A DNA stretch of 64,000 nucleotides from Flavobacterium plurextorum (GCF_002217395.1 NZ_MUHD01000026.1:50748-114747), one strand, 5' to 3'. Counted from the stretch's first letter, positions 1 to 9,595 are shown. Numbers and translations are program-made. Notes: generated by a model from the sequence alone, not told the origin.

Positions 1-142
1 AATAGTCACTCAAATTGAAAAAAGTGTTTTTAGAAAAATCTGCTATAATTGCCCATAGAAATTCTAATATTGGTTTAAGAACAATTAAGAAAATAGATGA
101 TGCGAATAAACTTTTTAAAAGACTCCTTTTACTTTCTGTCAT
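1..142 (-). CDS. Partial membrane protein, N-terminus only
   Basis: An open frame starts at an ATG (complement of 140-142) and runs off the left edge of the window after 47 codons. The visible part starts MTESKRSLLKSLFASS and continues into a hydrophobic stretch (IFLIVLKPILEFLWAII), so it looks like a short cytoplasmic tail followed by a membrane segment. No family can be recognised from this fragment. It lies downstream of, and on the same strand as, the efflux operon but is separated from it by a terminator hairpin, so it probably has its own promoter in 143-243. The reading frame is short and could be chance, but its charge and hydrophobicity pattern is protein-like. Confidence 0.5.
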   Translation of the reverse strand, partial: MTESKRSLLKSLFASSIFLIVLKPILEFLWAIIADFSKNTFFNLSDY

Positions 143-243
143 TTGTTTTTAGATTGTTTTTGGTTAATAAATTAAATTCAAAAATATCAATTTAACAATG
201 CTAACAACCACGTACTTTTACCTGTTTATAAAAAAAACAAAAA

Positions 244-281
244 AAAGGACAGTCCCTCCAATTAAAGAAAAACTGCCCTTT
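244..281 (-). terminator. Rho-independent terminator of the efflux operon
   Basis: The arms AAAGGACAGT (244-253) and ACTGCCCTTT (272-281) pair with one mismatch. On the minus strand the hairpin is followed by a long T-rich run (243 downward). It lies about 77 bp beyond the stop of the adaptor gene. Confidence 0.6.
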
Positions 282-357
282 AGACAAATTTTTAGTTTTG
301 CATTCCTAAGAATACGTACAGTTTTTAGTAATCACTAAAATGAAGACAAAACGCAGG

Positions 358-1446
358 TTATTCGTTTATAGTATCTCCTTCTTTAGTTTCTTCGCTGGCA
401 ATTTTTACCAGTTTATCTTTTGGATTCAAATCACCAAATATTTCTATTTTATCGTCAATTTCTCTTCCTTTTTTTACGTTAACTCTTGTCGCTTTACGAT
501 TAAGGACTTTGATTACAAAAACGCCTTCGGCAGCATTTACAACTGCTGATTTTGGAACTACAAATGTGCTGTCTTTTGCGTTTAAAGGCAGTAAAACTTC
601 GGCAACCATTCCAGGTAATAAATTTCCTTTTGTGTTGTGAACGTCCATTTCTACACGTTCAGAACGTAATTTTAAATCTAAAGCCCCAGACATTCTTGTG
701 ATTTTAGCGGTAAAAGTATCAGGCAGAGACTTTACATTAAAACTCATTTCCTCGCCATTGTGCAAATATCCTGTATATAATTCTGGAACAGAAACTGCCA
801 AACGCAATTTACTTTGTTCCTGAATCGTTAATAATGGTAAATCTGAACCTTTTCCTGACGGTCCTACAAATGTTCCTAAATTGACATTTCTTGCCGCTAC
901 AACGCCGTTAAAAGGAGCGCGAATTTCAAGATATCCTCTCATAATTGCCACTTCTTTATGTGCTGCAATTGCCGCTTGTAATTGTGCATAATCAGAGTTC
1001 TTTTTTCCGCTTGCCATTTCAAGATCGTTTTTAGAAATCGTTCCTTCCACTTTGCTTGTTTCGTACAAACGATTGTAAGTGCTTTTGCTCGTAGCATAAA
1101 TCGCTTCCATCGATTTTAATCGCGATTCGGCTGCAGCCAATTGCGAACTGATTTCTGGCGCTTCAAGAACAATTAAAAGCTGTCCTTTTGTAACTTTCGA
1201 ACCAATATCAACTTTTAGTGTTTTTACAAAACTGCTCACTTTTGCATATAAATCTACTTGTTGAAAACCGGTTAATTCAGCAGGTAAACGTAGTTGAGTC
1301 GTCAGCTTTTCTTTATCTAAAAGAAACGTTTCTGTTTTAGGTTCAATTTCTGCCGTAACAGTTTCTTCTTTCTTTGAATTACAGCTGTTCAGGAATAATA
1401 ATGCTGCAAAAAACAGCGCGGTTGGTTGTAGTATTTTAGTCTTCAT
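358..1446 (-). CDS. RND efflux periplasmic adaptor (membrane fusion protein, HlyD/AcrA type)
   Basis: The 362-residue product links an inner-membrane RND pump to an outer-membrane TolC-type channel. The N-terminus has a lipoprotein signal ending in the lipobox LNSC (Cys22), so it is probably a lipid-anchored periplasmic protein. Next come a barrel-sandwich half (VDLYAKVSSFVKTLKVDIGS, about 45-65), an alpha-hairpin with coiled-coil character (about 95-160), the second barrel-sandwich half (YLEIRAPFNGVVAARNVNLG, about 172-191) and beta-barrel and membrane-proximal domains. It is the last gene of a three-gene operon and lies 100 bp after the pump gene. Length and domain order are normal for the family. 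The substrate cannot be predicted. The TAA stop is at 358-360. Confidence 0.9.
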   Translation of the reverse strand: MKTKILQPTALFFAALLFLNSCNSKKEETVTAEIEPKTETFLLDKEKLTTQLRLPAELTGFQQVDLYAKVSSFVKTLKVDIGSKVTKGQLLIVLEAPEISSQLAAAESRLKSMEAIYATSKSTYNRLYETSKVEGTISKNDLEMASGKKNSDYAQLQAAIAAHKEVAIMRGYLEIRAPFNGVVAARNVNLGTFVGPSGKGSDLPLLTIQEQSKLRLAVSVPELYTGYLHNGEEMSFNVKSLPDTFTAKITRMSGALDLKLRSERVEMDVHNTKGNLLPGMVAEVLLPLNAKDSTFVVPKSAVVNAAEGVFVIKVLNRKATRVNVKKGREIDDKIEIFGDLNPKDKLVKIASEETKEGDTINE

Positions 1447-1546
1447 TTTATGATTTTGTATAAAAGATGATGTAATGTCTTATTTAATAAATAAGCGAAA
1501 AGGATAAAAGTGTCTGAAGTGTTTTCGCTACGTGGGACTTTCAGCT

Positions 1547-4500
1547 TTATGACTTTCCAACTTTCGACTTATTTAATGATGAGATATAATGGATGCTTTC
1601 TTCGTCTTCTGGATCTAAAGAAACAGATTGTGTTGATGCTTTTTCTTGTGCCCAAGCAAATATTTGCGGTAGAATTAATAGTACGGCAAAAGTCGAGAAT
1701 AATAAACCGCCAATAACTGCTCGTCCTAACGGAGAAACCTGATCGCCGCCTTCGCCGTGACCAATTGCCATTGGTAACATTCCTGCAATCATCGCAACTG
1801 ATGTCATAATAATTGGACGAAGACGCAGTGCTGCAGCTTCACGCGCAGATTCTAATGCGTTGCCGTTTATTTTTCGCAATTGTTCTGCATTGGTAACCAA
1901 TAAAACAGCATTTGCAATCGAAACTCCTACAGACATAATAATTCCCATATAAGACTGTAAATTTAAAGTTGAGCCTGTTAATGTCAGCATAATTAAAGCT
2001 CCCAAAACTACCGCTGGAACTGTTGTTAAAATAACCAGCGATACTTTGAATGACTGGAAATTAGCGGCCAACATTAAGAAGATTACAAAAATGGCAACCA
2101 ATAATCCTACTTGCAAACTGCTTAATGTTTCCTCCAATACTTTACTTAAACCAATAGGATTGATGAACAAACCACGAGGCAGTTCTCCTAAAGATTTAAT
2201 TGTTGCAGAAACATCTTTTGCAGCCGTCCCCAAATCGGTCTGATTGATGTTTGCTGTAACCGTAATGTATGGCATAGCCCCTAAATTGTCATTTTCACCG
2301 CTTACAAATCCGGGTGTAATTTTGGCAACGTCACTTAAAACAGGACGAAGCGAATTTTTCAATAACGGAATTTCTCCCATATCCGTTTTACTTTTCATTT
2401 GATTCAATGGCACTTGAACCTGAACGTTGTATGATAATCCGGCTCTTTCATCAACCCACATATTTTTTTCGGTATATCGAGATGATGAAGTCGAAGCAAC
2501 AAGCGAACGCGAAATATCATTCATATCAACTCCAAGTTCAGCAGCGCGCGTTCTGTCAATATCAATGTTCATTGCTGGATAATGAATAGGCTGACCAATT
2601 TGAACGTCTCTGAAATACGAAATCGCTTTTAGTTTATCGACAATTTGATTGGCGTATAATTCATTTCTTTTTTTGTCTTTTCCTGCAATTCTAATTTCAA
2701 TTGGAGTAGGAGAACCTTGGCTTAATACTTTATCCGTTAATTCGATTGGTTCAAAAGAAACTTTAGTGTCTGGCAATACTTTTTTAAGTCGTGCTCTAAA
2801 GTCATCTTTAAAATCATCCATATCAACATGATAATCCTTTAAACTTACCTGAAAAACGGCTTCATGCGAGCCTGCCATGAATAAATAAATTGGATTAATA
2901 GAGAATAAAGACGGATGCTGTCCTACATACACAGAAGAGATTCCGATATGCTCTGGTCCAACCATTTTTTTCAATTCTTTTAAAACAATTACGGCTTGTT
3001 CCTCAGTTCGTTCTAAACGCGTTCCATCTGGAGCACGAAGTCTCAATTGAAACTGACTTGAATTTACTTTTGGAAAAACATCTTTTCCAATAAAAGTTAG
3101 TAACACAACAGCTAAAACTGTCGCAGAAACCAAATAGACAATACTCGTAGCTTTTTTATGAACAAACAATCGATCTAGAGTTCTCATAAAACGTATTCTA
3201 AAACGTTCAAAAGCACTTATTTTTCCGTCTTGATTTGTATCTTCTCTTTCAACCATTACTTTTTTCTGGCTGATTAAGTCTTTTTCAGATTCAGGTGTTA
3301 AACCGCAAGCATTAAATTCGGCTTCATCATCTGTAATCTCTGGCGTGTGCTCATGTTTTGGATGTGCTTTCATTAACCAGTTTGCCATTACAGGAACAAA
3401 TGTTTGCGATAATAAAAAGGAAATTACCATCGAGAATCCAATTGCTAAAGCCAAAGGCAAGAATAAAGCTCCTGGAATACCAACCATTGTAAATGCTGGT
3501 GCAAAAACGGCAAGAATACAAAGCAAGATCAATAATTTTGGTAATGCAATCTCTTGACACGCATCCCAAATGGCAAGTGCTTTTGGTTTTCCCATATCGA
3601 GATGCTGGTGAATGTTTTCAATTGTAACCGTACTTTCATCCACCAAAATTCCAATTGCCAGCGCTAATCCGCTTAAAGACATTAAGTTGATAGTTTGTCC
3701 GAACAGTTTCAAGAATAAAACTCCCGAAATAATCGAAATAGGAATGGTTAAGATTACAATTAATGCGGCACGTTTATCTCCAAGGAATAATAAAACCATT
3801 AAACCAGTTAAAACAGCTCCAATAATCCCTTCGGTAATTAAACTTTTTACGGAATTGATTACATAAACAGACTGATCAAATTCATAAGATAATTTTACAT
3901 CTTCAGGTAATGTACTTTGAATTTTAGGCAGTTCGGCTTTTAATTTCTGAACCACATCCCAAGTCGAAGCGTCTCCCGCTTTTGCAATACTAATATAAAC
4001 CGAACGTTTTCCGTTTACTAATGCATATCCTTGCGTAATATCGGCACCATCTTTTACGGTTGCAACATCGCCTAATTTTAAGTTTTGAACGCTTCCTTTA
4101 AATAACGGAATGTTTTCAAAGTCTTTAACTTCTTTAATCGTATTGTTAGTTGGTGTAATATAGTTTTTATCACCCATTCTCACGTTTCCAGAAGGAGCCG
4201 TTTGGTTGTTTACGCGAATCGCTTCTACAATTTGATCGGGCGTCATATTATGCGAACGCAATAGATCTGGATCAACGTTTACCTCAATTGTTCTTGGGCT
4301 TCCGCCGAATGGTGCCGGCGATAATAAACCAGGAATCGAAGTAAATGAAGCACGAACATAAACGTTGGCTAAATCTTGTAATTCATTATTAGAACGTATT
4401 TTACTGCTCAAAACCAATTGACCAATTGGCAGAGAAGAAGCATCAAATCGAATAATAAACGGCGGTTGTGTTCCAGGCGGAAATGCTGCTTGAATCCTGT

Positions 4501-4837
4501 TCGAAAGTGAACTTAATTCGGCTGCAGCCTGCGCCATATTTGTGTTTTCATAATAGGTTAATTTCATAATCATTAACCCTTGAATATTTTTGGTCTCTAC
4601 TGATTTTACACCATTGGCAAAAGGCAGAATGTTGACATAAGTCTTAGCAAAATAAGCTTCCATCTGGTCTGGAGTATAACCTCCAAATGGATGCGCAATA
4701 TAAATAACCGGCAAATTCATTTTTGGCAGAATATCTACCTTAATGTCTTTGATGGCACCAATTCCGAAGAAAAATAGACCCGCAACCAATACTAATATGG
4801 AGATGGGTTTGCGGAGTGCAAAACGTATTAAATTCAT
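1547..4837 (-). CDS. RND efflux pump, inner-membrane subunit (AcrB/MMPL-like, HAE1-type)
   Basis: This 1096-residue proton-driven transporter has the usual RND layout: an N-terminal membrane helix (ISILVLVAGLFFFGIGAI), a large periplasmic porter domain, a membrane block with the TM4 motif (GLALAIGILVDESTVTIENI), a second porter domain and a C-terminal block of helices (GIIMSVGVSIANAVLLVT). The TM4 segment carries a single Asp (Asp399 or near) where AcrB has two, as often seen in Bacteroidota RND proteins. The TM6-TM7 cytoplasmic loop is extended (about residues 495-555) and contains a canonical EF-hand-like loop DTNQDGKISAFE at 533-544, reported as a finding. The gene lies 12 bp after the TolC-like gene and upstream of the adaptor. 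The order outer membrane protein, pump, adaptor is unusual compared with acrAB-tolC but common in this phylum. Confidence 0.92.
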   Translation of the reverse strand: MNLIRFALRKPISILVLVAGLFFFGIGAIKDIKVDILPKMNLPVIYIAHPFGGYTPDQMEAYFAKTYVNILPFANGVKSVETKNIQGLMIMKLTYYENTNMAQAAAELSSLSNRIQAAFPPGTQPPFIIRFDASSLPIGQLVLSSKIRSNNELQDLANVYVRASFTSIPGLLSPAPFGGSPRTIEVNVDPDLLRSHNMTPDQIVEAIRVNNQTAPSGNVRMGDKNYITPTNNTIKEVKDFENIPLFKGSVQNLKLGDVATVKDGADITQGYALVNGKRSVYISIAKAGDASTWDVVQKLKAELPKIQSTLPEDVKLSYEFDQSVYVINSVKSLITEGIIGAVLTGLMVLLFLGDKRAALIVILTIPISIISGVLFLKLFGQTINLMSLSGLALAIGILVDESTVTIENIHQHLDMGKPKALAIWDACQEIALPKLLILLCILAVFAPAFTMVGIPGALFLPLALAIGFSMVISFLLSQTFVPVMANWLMKAHPKHEHTPEITDDEAEFNACGLTPESEKDLISQKKVMVEREDTNQDGKISAFERFRIRFMRTLDRLFVHKKATSIVYLVSATVLAVVLLTFIGKDVFPKVNSSQFQLRLRAPDGTRLERTEEQAVIVLKELKKMVGPEHIGISSVYVGQHPSLFSINPIYLFMAGSHEAVFQVSLKDYHVDMDDFKDDFRARLKKVLPDTKVSFEPIELTDKVLSQGSPTPIEIRIAGKDKKRNELYANQIVDKLKAISYFRDVQIGQPIHYPAMNIDIDRTRAAELGVDMNDISRSLVASTSSSRYTEKNMWVDERAGLSYNVQVQVPLNQMKSKTDMGEIPLLKNSLRPVLSDVAKITPGFVSGENDNLGAMPYITVTANINQTDLGTAAKDVSATIKSLGELPRGLFINPIGLSKVLEETLSSLQVGLLVAIFVIFLMLAANFQSFKVSLVILTTVPAVVLGALIMLTLTGSTLNLQSYMGIIMSVGVSIANAVLLVTNAEQLRKINGNALESAREAAALRLRPIIMTSVAMIAGMLPMAIGHGEGGDQVSPLGRAVIGGLLFSTFAVLLILPQIFAWAQEKASTQSVSLDPEDEESIHYISSLNKSKVGKS

Positions 4838-4849
4838 TAGGATCTATAA

Positions 4850-6235
4850 TTAAAATTCATTTATAAATAAGTCAAAATTGCCTGTTGCAGCCACTTTCAA
4901 TAAATACGACTGCCATACATTATTATTGACAATATCACGATCGATTTCGGCACGGTTTAAAGTGTAAATTGTTTGAGTCAAATCTGTTAAATCCGTTAAA
5001 CCATTTTTGTATAAAGTCGATTTTTGAATGTAAGCTCTTTTTGCCGCATCGACCTGAATTGGAGCTTCGATATAATTATCCATGGTAATTTTGATCTTAT
5101 CTTCGGCAAATGTCAATTGCGATTTCAATTCTCGATCAGCCTGATTATATTCTTCCTGTAAAGCTTGCGAAACAAATTTTTGAGCGCTCACTTGTTTACT
5201 GGATCTGAAAGGAGTAGTTAAATTCCATGTAATTCCAATTCCAACCAAATAATTGCTTCGATCCGGATTTACACCATCCCAATAATTTCTGCTAAAAGCA
5301 TGTTGGTCTGTTGCATAACTATTATCAAATCCTGAAGCTCTGGTTTGTAAAACACCAAAAGCACTCATAGTTGGGTAATAAAAACGTTTGTATAATTTTA
5401 CCTGCTGATTGCTGTAATCGATTTTGGTTTTATAAAATTGCAATAAAGGATGAAGACTGTCTGTTGCAGTATTTTCTTTTACAAGTTCTCTCGGAATTTG
5501 AGTTACAAAAAGGGTATCTGCAGCAAAATCCTGAGGAGCAACGCCCATTAAATCGACCAATTTATTGTTCTGTTCTTTCACGAAATTCTTTGCAAGATTC
5601 AAAGCGATTTTTGCTTTCGAAACTTCGGCTGTTGCCAATGTTGAATCTACGCCTGCTAATAATCCGTTTTTAACCCTTGCAACAGCTGTTTTTTTGAAAA
5701 CCTCTGCACGGCTTAAATTCTTTTGCTGAGAAATCAATAATCTTTGGCTTGCCAATAAATTTAAGTAAGCAGCAGAAATTTTGATTTCCTGCTGGAATTT
5801 CTCCTGCTCTAAATCTTTTTCTTTGGCTTGAACATCAATTTTAGACAAATTGATTTTTTCCTGTGTTTTTCCGAAAGTGAAAAAATCCCAGTTCATGTTG
5901 ACCAAATAAAGTGCTCCAAATGCCGAATTCCAGTTTTGTTGAGGAAGCGGAAGTCCAGATGAAGCAACTCCAAGTCCTCCAAAACCATAAAGAGGTCCGT
6001 TTTGACCGTTTACAGTTCCGTAATCTTGTTGAGCCGATAAATTTAAGTTAGGCAGATAATCACGACGAGATTGTTTTAAAGTCTCTTTTGAAGCATTCGT
6101 GTAATTGTTTTTTGCTCGAATCGAACCGTAGTTTTCAAGCCCTGTTTTTATTGCTTCTTTTAAAGACAAGGTTTGAGAGTAACCGATTGAGGCAAAAATC
6201 AAGAAAAATAATAAAGTAATTTTTTTGAAATACAT
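4850..6235 (-). CDS. TolC-family outer membrane efflux protein
   Basis: This is the outer-membrane channel of the tripartite pump, a TolC-type trimer subunit. It has a Sec signal peptide (MYFKKITLLFFLIFASIGYSQ) followed by two long coiled-coil repeats typical of the outer membrane efflux protein family (roughly residues 25-240 and 255-455), including SLKEAIKTGLENYGSIRAKN near the N-terminus. The frame is open to an ATG at 6262, but the ATG at 6235 is chosen because it starts directly at the signal peptide and because a promoter-like TAAATTTG (6260-6267) overlaps the longer start. The product is about 461 residues, normal for the family. It is the first gene of the operon. The 6236-6397 gap is shared with the divergent sensor kinase gene. 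Confidence 0.9.
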   Translation of the reverse strand: MYFKKITLLFFLIFASIGYSQTLSLKEAIKTGLENYGSIRAKNNYTNASKETLKQSRRDYLPNLNLSAQQDYGTVNGQNGPLYGFGGLGVASSGLPLPQQNWNSAFGALYLVNMNWDFFTFGKTQEKINLSKIDVQAKEKDLEQEKFQQEIKISAAYLNLLASQRLLISQQKNLSRAEVFKKTAVARVKNGLLAGVDSTLATAEVSKAKIALNLAKNFVKEQNNKLVDLMGVAPQDFAADTLFVTQIPRELVKENTATDSLHPLLQFYKTKIDYSNQQVKLYKRFYYPTMSAFGVLQTRASGFDNSYATDQHAFSRNYWDGVNPDRSNYLVGIGITWNLTTPFRSSKQVSAQKFVSQALQEEYNQADRELKSQLTFAEDKIKITMDNYIEAPIQVDAAKRAYIQKSTLYKNGLTDLTDLTQTIYTLNRAEIDRDIVNNNVWQSYLLKVAATGNFDLFINEF

Positions 6236-6259
6236 AAACTCAAGTGTGAAATTATAGAA

Positions 6260-6267
6260 CAAATTTA
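6260..6267 (-). promoter_or_regulatory. Possible -7 promoter element of the efflux operon
   Basis: On the minus strand the sequence reads TAAATTTG, matching the Bacteroidota -7 consensus TAnnTTTG. Transcription would begin about 15-20 nt before the ATG at 6235. No clear TTTG -33 box is seen at the ideal spacing, so confidence is limited. Confidence 0.35.
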
Positions 6268-6397
6268 TTTACCTTGAACTGATAAAAGTCAGGTTAAGTG
6301 ATGTACTGCAATTATAAATGACAAATTCAATTGGTCATTTTTACGAAATAATAATTAAAATTTTGTCCGTACTTTGTATTCTATTTAAGTTTCAAAA

Positions 6398-7435
6398 ATG
6401 AACGAGAAGTTTGACAGTATAGTGGATAATAAATGGTGGCAGGAAATTGCCGTCGTCGCATTTTCTTTTACCATCTATACGCTAAAAAACGATTGGATGT
6501 TGTTTAGTTCTATGGCATCTATTTTAATGGGCATTTTTTTCTACCTGATTCTTTACCTGCACGCCCAGTTTAATCGTTTTTTTCTTCTTCCAATATTATT
6601 CAAAACCCGTCGACCAGTTACCTATATTTTATTAACGCTTTTTGGAGTTGTCGTTTTCTCAATTGTTTTATACGAGATTACAACCTTAGAGATGTTTAAT
6701 AAATGCCGTTTGTATCAAAATTCGCATCAACGAAGTTATGTTTATCAACTCGCAAGCGTTTTGGGAACATTAGTTTGTATTTTGAGTCCGATTATTGTTT
6801 TCAAATTTTATAGAATTCATAAAAGAAGAACAGACGAAGCGCTGCTTTTTAATCAAATGCAGTTGAATTCTTTGAAAGGACAATTGAACCCGCATTTTTT
6901 GTTTAATACATTCAATACGCTTTACGGAATTAGTCTGGAGTTTCCAGATAGAACGCCGGATTTAATCATGAAAGTTTCGCAGTTAATGCGCTATCAGTTA
7001 GAAAGTAACAGCAAACAATGTGTGTCTTTAGAAGATGAATTAGAATTTATAAACAGTTATGTTCAGCTAGAAAAAGAACGTGTAGGTTATCGATGTGATG
7101 TTACCTATGATTGCAAAATTGATAACGAAAATGCCTATAAAATCTCACCAATGCTTTTAATTGCATTTATCGAAAATGCATTTAAACATGGTACGTGTGC
7201 AATTGAAAAGTGTTTCGTAAGGATTTTTATTACCGTCGAAAAAGGAGATCTTCATCTGCATGTTGTAAATTCTATTCCAACGAAGAAAACAGATGTTGTT
7301 TCAACGAAAATTGGTTTAAAAAACACAATTGAAAGACTGAATTTGATTTATGGTAAAAACTATAAACTCGATATTCAAGAAGAAAAGAATACTTATATAG
7401 TCGATTTGAAACTGCAGCTGAAAAAGTTTGTGTAA
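6398..7435 (+). CDS. LytS-type sensor histidine kinase (His_kinase/PF06580 family)
   Basis: This 345-residue kinase has about four N-terminal membrane helices (residues 12-140) with no evident extracellular sensor domain. A cytoplasmic coil leads to the H-box QLNPHFLFNTFNTLYG (His166), which is the LytS/YpdA type. The N-box LLIAFIENAFKHG and the later GLKNTIERL motif complete a GHKL ATPase domain lacking the classical G boxes, as usual in this family. The stop codon overlaps the start of the response regulator gene by one base, so the two are translationally coupled. It is divergent from the efflux operon, and regulation of that operon by this pair is possible but unproven. Confidence 0.92.
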   Translation: MNEKFDSIVDNKWWQEIAVVAFSFTIYTLKNDWMLFSSMASILMGIFFYLILYLHAQFNRFFLLPILFKTRRPVTYILLTLFGVVVFSIVLYEITTLEMFNKCRLYQNSHQRSYVYQLASVLGTLVCILSPIIVFKFYRIHKRRTDEALLFNQMQLNSLKGQLNPHFLFNTFNTLYGISLEFPDRTPDLIMKVSQLMRYQLESNSKQCVSLEDELEFINSYVQLEKERVGYRCDVTYDCKIDNENAYKISPMLLIAFIENAFKHGTCAIEKCFVRIFITVEKGDLHLHVVNSIPTKKTDVVSTKIGLKNTIERLNLIYGKNYKLDIQEEKNTYIVDLKLQLKKFV

Positions 7436-8133
7436 TGAAAGATCCAAAAAAATGTATAATTGTTGATGATGAGCCGGCAGCACATTATGTTTTGGCGAAT
7501 TATATTAAACAGAATCCACAGTTAGAATTGGTTTTTCAAGGTTATAATGGTATTGAAGCAATGGATTTTCTTAGGGAAAATAAGGTCGATTTGATGTTTC
7601 TAGATATTAATATGCCCGAAATTTCAGGAATGGAATTGTTGAAGATAATTCCGAATCATCCTAAAACTATTTTAACCACCGCTTATTCTGAATTTGCGCT
7701 GGAAAGTTATGACTATGGAGTAATTGATTATTTGCTGAAGCCTATTTATTTTCCAAGATTTCTAAAAGCTGTTGAACGCTTTTTCTCTACAGAAAATATA
7801 AAAGGAAAAGAAGAAGAGATTGTTATTGATATTTTGAATGTAAAAGTTGACGGTTATTTTATTGATATTGAATTGGATCAGCTTTTGTTTGCGCAAAGTT
7901 TTGGAAACTACGTAAAACTGCATACTCAAAAGCGAACGTATTTAGCTTCAATCACAACAACGGAACTTGAAAAATGCCTGCCGGAAAAGAATTTTATACG
8001 AATACACAAATCCTATATTGTTGCTTTGGATAAAGTTGACAGCACCGAAAAAGATTTTGTTATGATTAAGAATGAAAAACTTCCAATTGGCATTACCTAT
8101 AAGAGAGAACTTTCAGATCGTTTAAAAAAGTAA
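7435..8133 (+). CDS. LytTR-family response regulator
   Basis: This 232-residue partner of the preceding kinase has an N-terminal receiver domain with the acidic pair Asp11-Asp12, phosphoacceptor Asp57 (LMFLDINMPEISG), the conserved Thr/Ala region (ILTTAYSEFALE) and Lys in YLLKPI. A C-terminal LytTR DNA-binding domain (about 135-232) includes the typical FIRIHKSYIVAL segment. It is translated from an ATG overlapping the kinase stop. LytTR regulators bind direct repeats upstream of target genes, and likely candidates are the PepSY-like gene directly downstream and the divergent efflux operon. Confidence 0.93.
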   Translation: MKDPKKCIIVDDEPAAHYVLANYIKQNPQLELVFQGYNGIEAMDFLRENKVDLMFLDINMPEISGMELLKIIPNHPKTILTTAYSEFALESYDYGVIDYLLKPIYFPRFLKAVERFFSTENIKGKEEEIVIDILNVKVDGYFIDIELDQLLFAQSFGNYVKLHTQKRTYLASITTTELEKCLPEKNFIRIHKSYIVALDKVDSTEKDFVMIKNEKLPIGITYKRELSDRLKK

Positions 8134-8225
8134 AAAATTGTTAATAATATTTTGTTTAAAGTTTATTAAAAAGTAGTAATTTTAATACGTTAGATTATGG
8201 TTTTTTAATTTGAAACTGAGGAATT

Positions 8226-8699
8226 ATGAAAAATATTTTGCTTGTAATGCTCTTTTTGTACAGTGGTCTATTAATTGGTCAGAACGGAATATCTGAAAAT
8301 AAGATTGTCACGCCGCCAGAAAAAGTGCTGTTTAATTTTCAAAAAGAATATCCAAATAAGGAAGCAGTCTGGTCACTCAATTATGTTGGAGATGATGATG
8401 ATGAGATTAGATACGAAGCAAAATTTAATACAGACAAGAATATTAAATCTCTTGCAGTTTATGATAATTTAGGAATATTAAAAGCATTTGAACAGCAAAT
8501 TCCATTAAGTCAATTGCCAGTTAAGGCACAAAATTATTTGAAGAAAAATTATTCTCCAAAAGCAATAAAAGAAATTGCAGTAGTTGTTGACGATAAGAAT
8601 ATAACGACTTATGAAGTTGGAATAGAAAAAGACGGGAAATTTTATGATCTTGTTTTTGATAAAAATGGAGGTTTTGATGTCAGCATCGAAAAAAATTAA
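8226..8699 (+). CDS. Secreted PepSY-like (beta-lactamase-inhibitor-like) protein
   Basis: This 157-residue exported protein has a signal peptide (MKNILLVMLFLYSGLLIGQ). The mature part has two related alpha/beta modules (about 25-85 and 90-155). Each starts with a helix of the type PPEKVLFNFQKEYPNK or PVKAQNYLKKNY and then a strand pair such as TYEVGIEKDGKFYDLVFDKNG. This matches the PepSY-like, BLIP-fold family (PF11396) common as small periplasmic proteins in Bacteroidota. The molecular role of the family is not established. It follows the LytTR pair by 92 bp and ends before a strong terminator, so it may be a target or accessory of that system. Confidence 0.75.
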   Translation: MKNILLVMLFLYSGLLIGQNGISENKIVTPPEKVLFNFQKEYPNKEAVWSLNYVGDDDDEIRYEAKFNTDKNIKSLAVYDNLGILKAFEQQIPLSQLPVKAQNYLKKNYSPKAIKEIAVVVDDKNITTYEVGIEKDGKFYDLVFDKNGGFDVSIEKN

Positions 8700-8736
8700 A
8701 ATGTTTACTTACTAATTCAATTATATTTAGAACGAC

Positions 8737-8776
8737 AAACCCGATAAGATTTTAAAGCTTATCGGGTTTTGTTTTT
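8737..8776 (+). terminator. Rho-independent terminator
   Basis: A perfect 12-bp stem AAACCCGATAAG (8737-8748) / CTTATCGGGTTT (8758-8769) is followed by a T-rich stretch. It ends the kinase-regulator-PepSY unit and, by its A-rich left flank, could also act for the convergent SDR gene. Confidence 0.85.
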
Positions 8777-8830
8777 TATTAATTAAAAGAGGGAACTGTA
8801 TTATAATTTATTTTAGAATTATGAGCTAAA

Positions 8831-9595
8831 CTACAAATTCATACCACCAGAAACCTCAATTCGCTGTGCGTTTACCCAGCGTGCATCTTCGGTGCATAAA
8901 AAAGCAACTACTCCGCCAATATCGTCTGGAAGACCAACTCTTCCTAATGCCGTTACTCCTGCTATATTTTTATTTAATTGCTCATTATCACGAACCGCAC
9001 CGCCGCCAAAATCGGTTTCAATAGCACCGGGAGCAACCACATTTACTTTAATTTTTCTTTCGCCTAATTCTTTTGCCTGATACTTAGTTAAGGTTTCAAC
9101 AGCACCTTTCATAGATGCATAAGCGGCATAACCTGGAAATGAAAAGCGGGTTAAACCAGTTGAAATATTTACGATTCCGCCGCCATCATTCATTACATTC
9201 AATGCTTTTTGAGTTAAGAAAAATGGACCTTTAAATTGAATATTTGTCAATTGATCAAATTCGGCTTCTGTTGTGGCAATAAATGAATTGTGAATTCCAA
9301 TTCCGGCATTGTTCACTAAAAAATCGAATTTATCCGTTTTAAAAGCGCTTTTTAAAGTAGTTTGTACTTCTTTAAAAAAAGAATCAAAAGTTGCAGTATC
9401 CGCCACGTTTAACTGAAGTGAAGCTGCTTTTTGACCTAAATTTTCGATTTCTTTTACAACCAAATCAGCTTCGTCTTTTTTGCTGTTGTAAGTTATAATA
9501 ACATCAATTCCTTTTTTTGCAATTGCAATTGCCATGTTTTTTCCTAAACCTCTGCTTCCGCCTGTAACCAGAGCTATTTTTGTTTGTATTGCCAT
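8831..9595 (-). CDS. SDR-family NAD(P)-dependent oxidoreductase
   Basis: This is a 254-residue classical short-chain dehydrogenase. The cofactor motif TGGSRGLGKNMA lies at about 11-22, NNAGIG at about 95, the catalytic Ser in VNISTG and the YxxxK pair in AAYASMKGA. The C-terminal substrate loop follows LTVAP-type sequence (VNVVAPGAIETDF). The frame extends upstream to 9658, but the ATG at 9595 begins exactly at MAIQTKIALVTGG, the usual SDR start, and is preferred. The substrate is unknown; the sequence resembles FabG-like or glucose-dehydrogenase-like enzymes. It lies 171 bp downstream of an AraC regulator on the same strand, which may control it. Confidence 0.88.
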   Translation of the reverse strand: MAIQTKIALVTGGSRGLGKNMAIAIAKKGIDVIITYNSKKDEADLVVKEIENLGQKAASLQLNVADTATFDSFFKEVQTTLKSAFKTDKFDFLVNNAGIGIHNSFIATTEAEFDQLTNIQFKGPFFLTQKALNVMNDGGGIVNISTGLTRFSFPGYAAYASMKGAVETLTKYQAKELGERKIKVNVVAPGAIETDFGGGAVRDNEQLNKNIAGVTALGRVGLPDDIGGVVAFLCTEDARWVNAQRIEVSGGMNL

